From the NCBI GenBank assembly GCA_009760855.2, contig WPIO01000037.1, forward strand, positions 2,793,501 to 2,857,500: a stretch of DNA of 64,000 nt, written 5' to 3'. Positions within the stretch are counted from its first letter, which is position 1. Each line of letters begins with the position of its first letter. Below are positions 1 to 9,230 of the stretch, one piece after another. The DNA comes from Cristatella mucedo. Taxonomy: Eukaryota > Bryozoa > Phylactolaemata > Cristatellidae. A program made the position numbers and the translations under genes. The notes beneath the pieces were generated by a model. The model was not told where the DNA came from, did not search any database, and was given only the letters and a program-made list of their open reading frames with translations.

Positions 1-540
1 CGCCGAGTCTCGAACTACTAAAATACTTTAGAAATGTTTCGAGGTGTCTTCATGCTGTGTTGTTACTTTATTGCAACAGTCTATTATAAAAAGCTCGTAA
101 TATGTAGACTCTGTAGGAATGCTTCTGTGGACTTCACTGGCAGGAAAATCATAAACGAAAATAACAGTGGTCTTCACTAGCAGAAAAAAACTAGAACAGA
201 AATAACAGAGATTAGTATTCCTATCTGGAGAACGGTGGTACACCTAAGTCCTTCAAATCAGCTTCTCCTTAGATGAGTACTTCAAAGGCAGAGATTAGAT
301 TCATAGATCTTTGCACACTATCGCCCAGTTTTCCGTCTTCCGTTTTGCAAACGTATCGCTAATGGATTCCATCTGTGCAGCCTCAGTGCACATTAAAAAA
401 AAAATAACTGACTGACTGGTTGCAATCGGGTTTCAAGCGACTTCACTGCATAAAATCTGCTCTCCTCGGTGCAGAACATGACATCCTGCGCCACCAAGGT
501 GAGTGAAATGTCACTTTCCGAGCACTGCTGAATCAGATGA
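1..540. repeat. Left end of segmental duplication, arm A
   Basis: The first 540 bases recur at 20051-21605 at high similarity, apart from a LINE inserted at about 20133-21150 in the second copy. Together with 4040-9640, which matches 21600-25920, this defines a duplicated block whose far end holds the promoter and exon 1 of gene copies 1 and 2. No host coding capacity is visible here; the 71-codon minus-strand reading frame at 28-243 is interrupted in the other arm. The arm begins at or before the window edge. Confidence 0.75.
223..540. repeat. ~315-bp repeat R1, copy 1
   Basis: This stretch recurs at 1431-1748 and 21288-21605, always starting near 'ggagaa' and ending near 'actgaatc'. The copy at 1431 follows directly on a LINE fragment, so this arm carries the repeat twice with a LINE between. 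I see no coding potential or transposon termini. Confidence 0.7.
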
Positions 541-1430
541 TATTAATAATAATGCACTTGATAAAGCACCCTCAGAGAACTTAATCTTTCTCTAAGCGCT
601 TTACATTTGCTGCAAAGGGAAATGCAATTGAATGCTGAGTAAAATAATGCTTCATAAACAAACAAAGGAATAGCATGGTTGGGGTGGACATGCCCAGGGT
701 CAGCATGCAAGTGTGATTTGTGGCAGCATGCACAGTGTCAGCACGGATAAGCACATGAAGGACGAATCATATGGACCTAATCGATGCTGTTCTAAATAGA
801 CGTGTTTTTAAGTTCTTTTGAAATGTGGTCAAGTCAGGGGATGTTCAGACGCAAGTCGGGGAAGTTCCAGGGTAAACGAGCATACGACGTACATGCACGA
901 TCTCAAAAGGATTTAAGGTTTATACCAGGTACGGGTACACTGTTGGATTCCGAAAAGCGGGTTGTACGATGCTCAGCCAGATGGGGGAGTAGATCCGAGA
1001 GATAGACTGGAGCCAAATAATAAAGAAACCTAAATGTGAGCGACCGAACCTTGAACTCAATTCGTTGCTTGACTGGTAGCCAGTGCAAGTCTGGGAGGAG
1101 TTGAGAATGTTGACAATTGCGAAGCTCACGACAGACAAGCCTTGCTGCGGATTTTTGCACCAGCTGTGATCAACTGATTGCTCATGCTGGTCGGCCAGTA
1201 AGCAGCAAATTGCAGAAGTCAAGCAGCGATGCCACGAATGCAGGAACTAACTTGGACGTGATATCCTTATCCAAACAAGTCCAAAATTTAGCAATAGTAT
1301 GAAGCTGAAGATAGGCGGATTTGACTGTGGAGCTGATATGGTTGTCTCACGAGAGGTCACTTTGGAATATGACACCTAAATTTTGAGGTGATTCAACTGG
1401 AGATACGCTAGCAAAACCAATTTTGAAGAA
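541..1430 (-). mobile_element. 5'-truncated CR1/L2-like LINE fragment
   Basis: Read on the minus strand, this ends with a TTATTA-type tail (541-553), preceded by the conserved 3'-UTR stem (GCGC...GGGCGC type) and the C-terminal part of a reverse transcriptase. The reading frame at 903-1160 keeps family motifs such as [21 protein letters not shown] and HRTTRFSES. The element is cut at its 5' end before the catalytic region and has several frame changes, so it is dead. Its insertion site lies at the end of R1 and is empty in arm B near 21605. Confidence 0.85.
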
Positions 1431-1748
1431 CGATCTGGAGAACGGTGGTATACCTAAGTCCTTCAAATCAGCTTCTCTTTAGATGAATACTTCAAAAGCA
1501 GGTATGAGATACAAAGATCTTTGCAAACTATTGCCCTGTTTGTTGCCTTTTGTTTGGCAAAGGAATAGCTATAGCATTCCATCTGAGCAGCCTCAGTGCA
1601 CATAAAAAAAAGGATGTGTCTGACTGCCTGCGATCCGGTTTCAAGCGATTCCACGAGCCTTGAATCTGCACTCCTTGGTGAAGAAAATGACCTCCTGTGC
1701 CACGACGGTAAGGGAAATGTCACTTTATTGCCCTGCTGAATCTAACGA
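1431..1748. repeat. ~315-bp repeat R1, copy 2
   Basis: Second copy of the R1 segment in arm A, directly abutting the LINE fragment 541-1430. The duplication either accompanied or flanked the LINE insertion. It diverges from copy 1 by scattered substitutions, including a longer A run near 1605. Confidence 0.7.
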
Positions 1749-1753
1749 CAAAA

Positions 1754-2030
1754 ATAATAATAATGCACTCGATAAAGCACATTCGGAGATGTTAATGTGC
1801 TCATGTGTGCTGACACTGTGCATGCTGCCACTAGCCACGATTGCATGCTGAACCTGTGCATGTCACCCCCAACCGTATAATTCATTTTGTTTGTTTTTCA
1901 AGCTTAATTTTACTTACCATTCAATTGCATTTTACTTTGCAGATGATGTAAAACGCCTAGAAAGAGAATACATTTTCTGAGAGCGCTTTATTCGGTGGAT
2001 TATTATTAATATCAAGTGCATTACTGTTAT
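1754..2030. mobile_element. Opposed LINE 3'-end fragments
   Basis: Bases 1754-1795 are a minus-strand LINE tail (AATAATAATGCACTCG, then AAAGCAC). From about 1796 the same LINE 3' UTR appears on the plus strand and runs to its stem (CGCCTAGAAAG near 1957) and an ATTATTATT tail near 2005. The two pieces are inverted relative to each other. Neither contains coding sequence. Confidence 0.7.
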
Positions 2031-2039
2031 CATTACCTG

Positions 2040-3870
2040 GGGCTAATGACACAAATAATAATGTTAGTTATGCATGGCAGCAGCAGATCGCTGCAACGTA
2101 GGAGCAGGACAGTGGGAATAGGGTCCAGAGGACTTGTTGTCTTCTTTGATTGAGGTACGAACTTCAGGACTAGATCACTAGTGACCTGCCTAACTGTAGA
2201 CATTAAGGTTCAGCCAGGAATCGGGGAACAGCAATATAGTGGCGATGCTGGAATGGATGCTGGTCCTCGCAGGAATGACTTTCTTGATCTTGTCTATCTT
2301 CTGCACAAAGAATTGAGAGAAGCGACCGGCCAGATCACTATTAGGATCATCAGGTAAGGAGCTAATCTGGGACCGGTTGAGGAGATGGTTTATTGTCAAC
2401 ATCATCATTTATGGATTGTGCAGCTATGATTCAACAATGTTTCTATAGAAGGTAGACTTGGCCTTTTCTAGGATCAATTGGTACGACCTACAGTTCAGGT
2501 ACAAGTAGCCTTGATACACGTAGCCTTGATATGCCTGTCGATGGTCAGGTAGGCCAAATCTTCTGTATGCTTTTCCAAGCGTTCGCTTAGTAGACTTGGC
2601 TAGTTTGATGTCTGTGGTAAACCATAGGTCATCTGGGCATGGGCGCGCAGTGCGCTTTGTCAGAGGTGCAAGGTCGTCGAGCGTGTCAGCTGGTGTCTTG
2701 TTGTAGCTATCTACCAATGATGATAGATCGGAGGGAGGACTGAGCAACCGAGGTGAAGCAGATATTCCCGCGCAGACAGCTTCGATGTCAAGGGTCTTGA
2801 GGTTTCGCGATTCACAGGTTATTTTAGAGCAGGAGGTTGACCCATACTGTTGATTGAATGAGATCTGCATGTGGTCAGATATTCAGTATTTGGTAATAAT
2901 TGGTGATGACGAAGTGCAGTTGTATGAGAAAATCTGGTCGAGTGTGTGACCCTTGATGTGGGTAGGGCCGTGCAAGTGAGCCACAAGAGACAGTGAGGCA
3001 GTCCATGCACACAATTTGGTGCCGAAAGCGTCAGACAAGTTATCAAAGCTAACGTTAAAATCACCTATAACAAGAAAGGATCAATTTCTTGCATACAAAA
3101 TCGAAATGAGATCGGAGAAATCTGAGATGTGGAGGATTTGGTACCTGGTGGGCAATAGACTACTGCCACTATCGGTAGCTTTTTTTTGGGTAAGACCGAG
3201 ACTATTGATTCGAATGACTGCTTCGAGGGTGCTGCCAATGGCTTAAAGTTGTATTTCGAGCCCATGATAATATAGCAACTTCACCTCTAGTTTTTATTGA
3301 TCGGGGAATGTAAAGATCGGGAAACCAGATGTAGTAGCTTCATTATTTGTCGGGTAGCATCTCGATTTTAGCAAAGTTTTAGTTTGGCCGGCAGATCGAT
3401 ACCAATTTCCGAAATAAGGTCGCCTATTACCAGAGATTTTCTGCACAGAGAGCAAGGATTCCAAAGGCAAGCGTTAAGTCGGGCCGTTTGAACTACAACT
3501 GGCCTGATGACCACTAAGTTAGAGAGATTTACAGTGATGTATGTGGGGGAGCATGCTGAGCGGTTCGAGACAATCATAAGAATACCAAACGAGCAGGTAC
3601 TCAGCCGGCAGTTCCAGCTCAACGAGCAGTGTCTGATCTGGGGGTTCAGGCCACCCTGGCGGCTAATGGGTGCTCTTCTTTTGTTAATGCATAGTTCATG
3701 AATCTTAGCAACAACATTATTATCTAGGAATGCATTAGATCTACGATGATGCAGCGATAACAGCAGCTGACGATCATAATTCACATGCAGGGTACTAGCT
3801 GCCGGTGTTGCTAAACAGCCGCCTGCATGTGAGACCCAGCAGCCCGAAGCGACAAGCGTTTAGATATCTA
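2040..3870 (-). mobile_element. LINE 5' half: endonuclease and linker (decayed)
   Basis: Minus-strand 5' half of the same LINE family as 15070-18530, with which it aligns along its length. The endonuclease region is split over frames at 2819-3265 and keeps motifs such as PIVAVVYCPPG. The following linker is open at 2424-2870 (for example LSPPSDLSSLVDSYN). An upstream segment at 3368-3784 matches 18258-18464. Frameshifts and stops separate these parts. The reverse transcriptase half is missing, and the 5' limit near 3870 is where similarity to the 15070-18530 element fades. Confidence 0.8.
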
Positions 3871-4645
3871 TCGGCACGAAATTTCTTACGAGCTACAGTC
3901 AAATAACAATCAGAATCACTTTAAACAGGTCGTAGCTGTATCGCTTCCCTATACGATGTACTCAAGAACTAATGTTTTCGGAAACATTCTGCAACGAATA
4001 CGAAGGCATGTTACAGGGCTCTATGTCAGCAGGCGAGATTGTATTAGCTACCCACGAAGCTAATAATAAAGATATCGTGCTGGAATAATTAAGATGACTG
4101 ATTGGTCTGGCAAATAAGGCACTGGCATAGCTGAAATCGTACTAGTCTGGCTGTGTCCAATTAACGTGGTGACAGTGGCAGGTCTCTCAGTCATACCAGT
4201 GTCCAGTGGAGTCCCAGATCCGGTCCGTCCTCGGTCCTTAGCGATTGTCGACTAGCAATGTGCCTCTGGAAGTTGTTTGTGCCCACGGAATGGGGTCGGC
4301 TGTAACTTCAAATTTCAGGCATTGTTGTCATGTACACATCCTGCTCCATAGGCATGTGGCCCAAGCTGTATAAGAAATCAGCACGAAGTACGGTTCGGAA
4401 GTAAAGCACGAAGTTCGGTACGAAGTTTCTATAGGTTGTAATTAGTCAATTTCATGTTCACTGCCAGTGTTTAGTAGCTCAGTATCCGCTTCAAGCAATC
4501 GATTTTACCCTAGTTTGTAATTTTAGCTTTGATTATCTGGCATAGAGACCAGAGAACAATCGCTGACAACGGAATTCTGTAAAGCTCCGGTCCAGACAGC
4601 CGTGCTAGCTCTGAACCGCGGTTTACAGGTAATTAATTTGCTTTT
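3871..4645. other. Duplicated non-coding stretch (arm A)
   Basis: Bases from about 4040 to 4640 match 21605-22170 in arm B almost continuously. I find no open reading frame supported in both copies, no RNA gene and no transposon ends. Bases 3871-4040 have no counterpart that I could place. Confidence 0.6.
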
Positions 4646-5100
4646 AATAATAATAATAACGTACTTATTAAAATGCCCTCAGAGAACTTGATCTCTTTAT
4701 AGGCGCCTTACATTTGCTGCAAAGGGAACTGCAATTAAACGGTAACTAAAATCATGCTTGAAAAACAAACAAAATGAATAACATGGTTAGTGGGACATGC
4801 ACAGGGTCAGCATGCGAATGTTGTTAGTGGCAGCGTGTACTATGTCAGCGAGCATAAGCACGTGAAGAACGAATCACAGGGACCCACTAAATGCTGTCCT
4901 AAATAGGTGTGTTTTTAAGTTCCTTTTAAATGTGGTCAGGTCAGGGGATGTTCTGACGCAGGTCGGGAGGGAGTTCGAGGCTTTGGGAGCATACGAACTA
5001 AATGCACGGTCTCCAAAGGATTTGAGGTTTGTATGAGGTATTTCTAGACTGTTGGATTCCGAAAAGCTGGTGGTGCGATGCTTGGCGTGATGGGGGACTA
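4646..5100 (-). mobile_element. LINE 3' fragment in arm A only
   Basis: A minus-strand LINE 3' end beginning with an AATAATAATAATAACG tail, then the conserved 3' UTR and the last part of the reverse transcriptase coding region (reverse complement of the HRTTRFSES region near 5070). Arm B lacks it: there the sequence passes directly from the match of 4640 to the match of 5426, near 22167, so the insertion came after the duplication or was lost from B. Its interior gave rise to the adjoining minisatellite. Confidence 0.8.
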
Positions 5101-5419
5101 TGTCGGTTTGTACGAGGTATTTCTAGACTGTTGGATTCCGAAAAGCGGGTGGTGCGATGCTTGGCGTGATGGGGGACTATGTCGGTTTGTACGAGGTATT
5201 TCTAGACTGTCGGATTCCGAAAAGCTGGTGGTGCGATGCTTGGCGTGATGGGGGACTATGTCGGTTTGTACGAGGTATTTCTAGACTGTTGGATTCCGAA
5301 AAGCTGGTGGTGCGATGCTTGGCGTGATGGGGGAGTATGTCGGTTTGTACGAGGTATTTCTAGACTGTTGGATTCCGAAAAGCTGGTGGTGCGATGCTTG
5401 GCGTGATGGGGGACTATGT
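5025..5419. repeat. 79-bp minisatellite, five units
   Basis: Five head-to-tail units of 79 bp start at about 5025, 5104, 5183, 5262 and 5341, each running from GGTTTGTACGAGG to GGGGGACTATGT, with only a few differences between units. The unit comes from the LINE reverse transcriptase coding strand and is not a multiple of three, so it cannot extend a reading frame. Near identity of units implies recent expansion or homogenisation. Confidence 0.95.
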
Positions 5420-5509
5420 CGGTTTTATGCAGGTTTCATAGCAAGTGATGATGATGAAAGTGGTTAGCAAGGATAACATGCGCTTAACATCTCTGAAAAA
5501 GAGCCGCGG

Positions 5510-5797
5510 GTGGCTTGCCGATGGGCATCTCGCCGAGCAAAGTTTTCCAAGAACAAAGCTCACGAGCAGGCTGCTATTCCTTTAAAACGTGTGGAAAAAC
5601 TGGCAGAGTCGGCGCCTCAAAGCCCAGCTAGCAATGAGGCAGGTGCACCCTCAGCTCTTGTTGTGACGGCAGTAGTGGGTTGCTGCGATAATGAGTGCAG
5701 TGGTCGTATTGCACAGCAGTCTCTGCAATTGCCAAGTGGTGCTGCATGCTGTACACTACAGACCATAGGTTACAGCTCTCTCGGTCAAAGCCCGTAG
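5510..5797 (+). CDS. Short open reading frame, unknown, duplicated
   Basis: A 95-codon frame beginning MACRWASRRAKFSKNK and ending SSLGQSP. A TTTTATGCAG tract that could act as a splice acceptor lies about 80 bases upstream, but the frame is closed between the two. The arm B counterpart (22255-22549) keeps much of the residue pattern but has a TGA after the AAIP motif and a one-base insertion shortly after, so at most one copy codes. I do not recognise the protein. It may be an old last exon or simply an open stretch in duplicated non-coding DNA. Confidence 0.2.
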   Translation: MACRWASRRAKFSKNKAHEQAAIPLKRVEKLAESAPQSPASNEAGAPSALVVTAVVGCCDNECSGRIAQQSLQLPSGAACCTLQTIGYSSLGQSP

Positions 5798-5799
5798 TG

Positions 5800-6475
5800 C
5801 TTCACCTCGGAGCCTAGACAGACGTGAATACTACTCTCTGAAACCATTGCAACCATCTAGTCCGAAATACTATTTGATAACTACCATTTTTCAGCTAGTT
5901 ACTGTCTCAACAGAAAACATGAAATATCAGGGTGTTTATTGCTATAGTCCTGAAATTTTTTGATTTCCTTAGTACTGTCACGATAAGAAATATTTAAATC
6001 CAAACCATTCGGTCTAGTCTAGAGTTAAGGGTCTCCAGTTAAGACTTTAGGTCTAAAGGCTTAAAGTTTATGTGTCAAGGTTGAAGAAAGATGGTTTCGT
6101 TTTTACGCTTTAACGATTTGATTGTATAACCCGCCTTCTGACTGAGGTCTCTTATGCATGTTTCTAACTTAATACTTGAGATGGAGTTGTATCTAAAGGT
6201 AGCGATATAGGAATGTAAATATATAGATAGATAGAAACGGCAAAAAACACTTAAAAGAAACAGTGAAATGTGCACGGGTCGGTATATTGAGCAGCCGAAT
6301 TATATGGCAACATAAGAGCTTCACTGACTGCCACTGCTGCTTGCAGTGGGCAATAAAGAATCACTCTTCGTAAACCTCGAACATACGATCTGCGTCATAA
6401 AGAGCGAGCACCGTGTCCCTTGATGAAGGCCCATGATGAGAGACTTGCAGATTATAGTTAAAGTAAAAGAGAGAT
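5800..6475. other. Duplicated non-coding stretch
   Basis: Matches 22550-23280 in arm B, apart from an AT/AC microsatellite present only in B. No supported coding frame or RNA gene was found. Confidence 0.6.
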
Positions 6476-6478
6476 CAT

Positions 6479-6582
6479 GAGAGAGAGAGAGAGAGCGAGA
6501 GAGAGAGAGATCGAGAGAGAGAGATCAAAAGAGATCAAAAGAGAGAGAGAGACAGAGGAAAAAAAGAGAGAGATAGTTAGAC

Positions 6583-6665
<83 letters not shown>

Positions 6666-6694
6666 AAAAGAGATTAAGCGAGAAAGAGAGATAA

Positions 6695-6769
<75 letters not shown>

Positions 6770-6775
6770 GAGAGG
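6479..6775. repeat. GA microsatellite (arm A)
   Basis: Long GA/TC tract with two uninterrupted runs (about 6591-6661 and 6693-6767) and imperfect spacers containing GATC and GACAG. The arm B tract at 23291-23464 sits in the same context, so the repeat predates the segmental duplication and has changed length since. Serine-leucine or arginine-glutamate frames across it are artefacts of the repeat. Confidence 0.97.
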
Positions 6776-7047
6776 ATGAGATTCACTATGGGAAAGTCAT
6801 AGGTGGTTTGAACGGGGCATTTAAACCCTTATGGCAGCTGGCTGGCAGTGACCTAGCCCATCCTTTAACATACGAACACACCATTACCAACGATGAAGTT
6901 ATGATTTATATCGATTAGTAAACGACCAGTGAGTGTGTTAAATACTTAACATAATTTTGGAACTTTTTATTTTCCATTACTTGTGGGTCTTTTATTCGTA
7001 CAAATCATTTGGCTTCTGGCGGCATGTACAGTTAGCATCTTTGAGCT

Positions 7048-7475
7048 TGTGCAACACTCTGCGCCTAGGCTCGTCTGTCGTGAGCAATGCACTTCACATT
7101 ACACTACTTCTCGCCGACCTGTACTAGCTACCAGTCAAGGAACAGGTCAATGTCAAGGTTTCATCGCTCAGTTTAAGGTCCTCCTTTTTTTTGCTTCAGC
7201 AAAATTATCAAATCAACTCACCCACCAGGCCAAGCATCGTACCACCTGCTTTCCGGAAACTTCTCGTTTATCTATACCCCATGTAAATTCCAAATTCTTT
7301 AGAAGACCATGCATTTTGTTCGTATGCTCGGAAAGCAGGAACTCTCTCTCGACTTGGGTCACGACATCCCCTGACTTGACCACATTTAAAAGAAATTTGA
7401 AACGCACCTATTCATGTCAACATTTAGTGGGTTTCAATGATTCGTACTTTACGTGCTTATGGGTGCAGACACTGT
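7048..7475 (+). mobile_element. LINE reverse transcriptase C-terminal fragment
   Basis: Plus-strand fragment starting in the QNSAARLVCRE region (here HSAPRLVCREQ) and running into the 3' UTR, cut off before the tail. It joins tail to tail with the minus-strand fragment 7476-7912. The same pair occurs at 23715-24158 and 24159-24585, so it predates the duplication. Frames are broken. Confidence 0.8.
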
Positions 7476-7912
7476 AATAACAATAATAACAATGATGCAC
7501 TTGATTAAGCGGCCTCGGAGAATGCAATCTCATTCTAGGCGCTTTAAATCTGCTGGAAAGAGAAACGCAATTGAATGTTGAGTAATAATATGCTTGATAA
7601 AAGTTACTTACAACACGGTTACGGGTGACATACACAGAGTCACCATGCAAATGTGGTTCGTGGCAACATGCACAGTGTCAGCACCCATAAGCACATGAAG
7701 GACAAATCACAGGGATCCACTAAATGCAGTCCTAAATAGATGTGTTTTAAGTTCCTTTTTAATGTGGTTAAGTCAGGGGATGTTTTGACGCAACTCGGGA
7801 GGGAGTTTCAGGTTTCGGGAGCATACGAACTATATGCACAATCTTGAAAGGATTCGAGGATTGTACGAGGTATTGGTGTGTGTTTAACAGCTTTTGGATT
7901 ATGGAAAGCGGG
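7476..7912 (-). mobile_element. LINE 3' fragment, inverted partner
   Basis: Minus-strand 3' end starting at an AATAACAATAATAAC tail, then the conserved 3' UTR and the end of the reverse transcriptase frame. About 250 bases are complementary to the neighbouring plus-strand fragment, so a transcript through here could fold back on itself. Shared with arm B. Confidence 0.8.
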
Positions 7913-8479
7913 TGGTATATTTGTCTGGTCGTATTCCTCTAATCGCTTAAATTGGCTAATAGTAAGGCGTTCGGAGCAATTTCTCCCGGGGCTATCGAGA
8001 TTCAAATAATATATTGAGAAATTTAGCGCTTGGTAATATTTGTGGAATTTATGGCCTTATAGATCCTTGTATGCGAGGAGAGTAAGTATCAGTCCGACCT
8101 CACCACCATTTATATCATTGTATTGACACATTTTTTATTAAGAGCTTGTTTTTTCGTGGGTGTTTAAGAAAAGCTCATCCATTGTAAATTGTGAGTTATA
8201 ATTCACCAGCTAACATTTATTTGCCACTTAGTGAACATCTGTTGGCTTTGTTTTGCCGGCATTTTTCTTAGGAGGTACGTAGTATTTTCTGTAAGCTTCA
8301 GATCGATGCAAATATCACGGAGTACACGTTGGTTTTGATATTATCTTGGTTGAATTAAGCATTCCGTAGCTTACATGTGGTCTCCAGCTGGAGCATCGTA
8401 TTACAACTTAAGTAATTAAAAGTGTGCTGTTCCAAGCTTTTGTTTGTATGAAATCATTCACGGCGTCTTTTTGTGCTAC

Positions 8480-9115
8480 TACGATCAAATTGTATTACCC
8501 ATGCATAGGTTGACGGTGAAATTGCCTCTTAGCTTGATTACAATGGTGCTTTGCCGTAATCTTAAGCACTTCTTCTGGTACCCAATAATATTTATTAACT
8601 TATCTCTTTCTTATTAAAAAACTCCAAAACTCGATCAGTCACATAGAGCTTGAGGCAGTTATCACGTCTTAATTTGGCTGGACGGGAACTCTACTTGAAA
8701 TTTTACTTTCAACGAGTCCAGAAATGTGGTTTAAGATTTACCATAAAAATGCTTTTGGCCATGTACTTTTACAAGTTGCTTATGTGTGTAACTATCTCTT
8801 TAAAACACGTTCGTTAGTACGAACCATGTTTCTCGTAACATTATTCTTGACATAGGCCTTCGAGCGGATGGGAGTGATTTGTTAGTGAGCCTTGATACAC
8901 CCGTAGCTTCTGTACCTATGACCGTTCTCAACTCAGTGTCTGGTGTCATCTCAATGCAAAGACGTTTTCGTTTCTGCAGAAGATGCTGCGGATAATACAA
9001 ATCCAAATGGTATTTTAGTGACAGTGGGCGCCTGTTATCTTTAGATATATGGGAAATCATGAAAAAGCATCTTGCAGTGACACACTGAAGCTCATAATGA
9101 AATGAGGAACTCGTG
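8480..9115. promoter_or_regulatory. Conserved upstream region of gene copy 1
   Basis: This block is recognisable upstream of copy 2 (24930-25410) and, more diverged, copy 3 (27900-28490). It includes shared stretches such as ATCACAATGGTGCTT-like sequence and GAAATTGCCTCTTAGC. Conservation upstream of copies 1 to 3 may reflect regulation or simply co-duplication. Minus-strand frames here (for example 8800-9060) are not preserved between copies. Confidence 0.4.
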
Positions 9116-9132
9116 AATCACCCATCATAATT

Positions 9133-9230
9133 TTAAAAGCTTCTGATTGGTCAGTATAGCTAACACTTTTTATCTAGCCGCCTATATAAAGCCCTCTGAA
9201 AATCAACGTACAGCAGGAGACGCCACTAAA
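9133..9230 (+). promoter_or_regulatory. Core promoter and leader of gene copy 1
   Basis: TATATAAA at 9183-9190 lies about 40 bases before the ATG. Upstream is CTGATTGG (an inverted CCAAT box) at about 9143-9150, then GCTAACACTTTT and a GCCGCC-like motif directly before the TATA box. The order CCAAT-like, GCTAACACTTTT, GCCGCC, TATAAA recurs before copies 2, 3, 5 and 6 and weakly before copy 4, which supports a real promoter. Confidence 0.75.

Noticed and set aside
5025-5419. Regular repeats suggesting a CRISPR-like array
   Set aside because: Units are directly adjacent without spacers, derive from a LINE, and the genome is eukaryotic.
6458-6677. Serine/leucine and arginine/glutamate open frames across the GA tract
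   Set aside because: They are translations of a dinucleotide repeat; the same happens at 23143-23571. No start context, splice sites or conserved ends.
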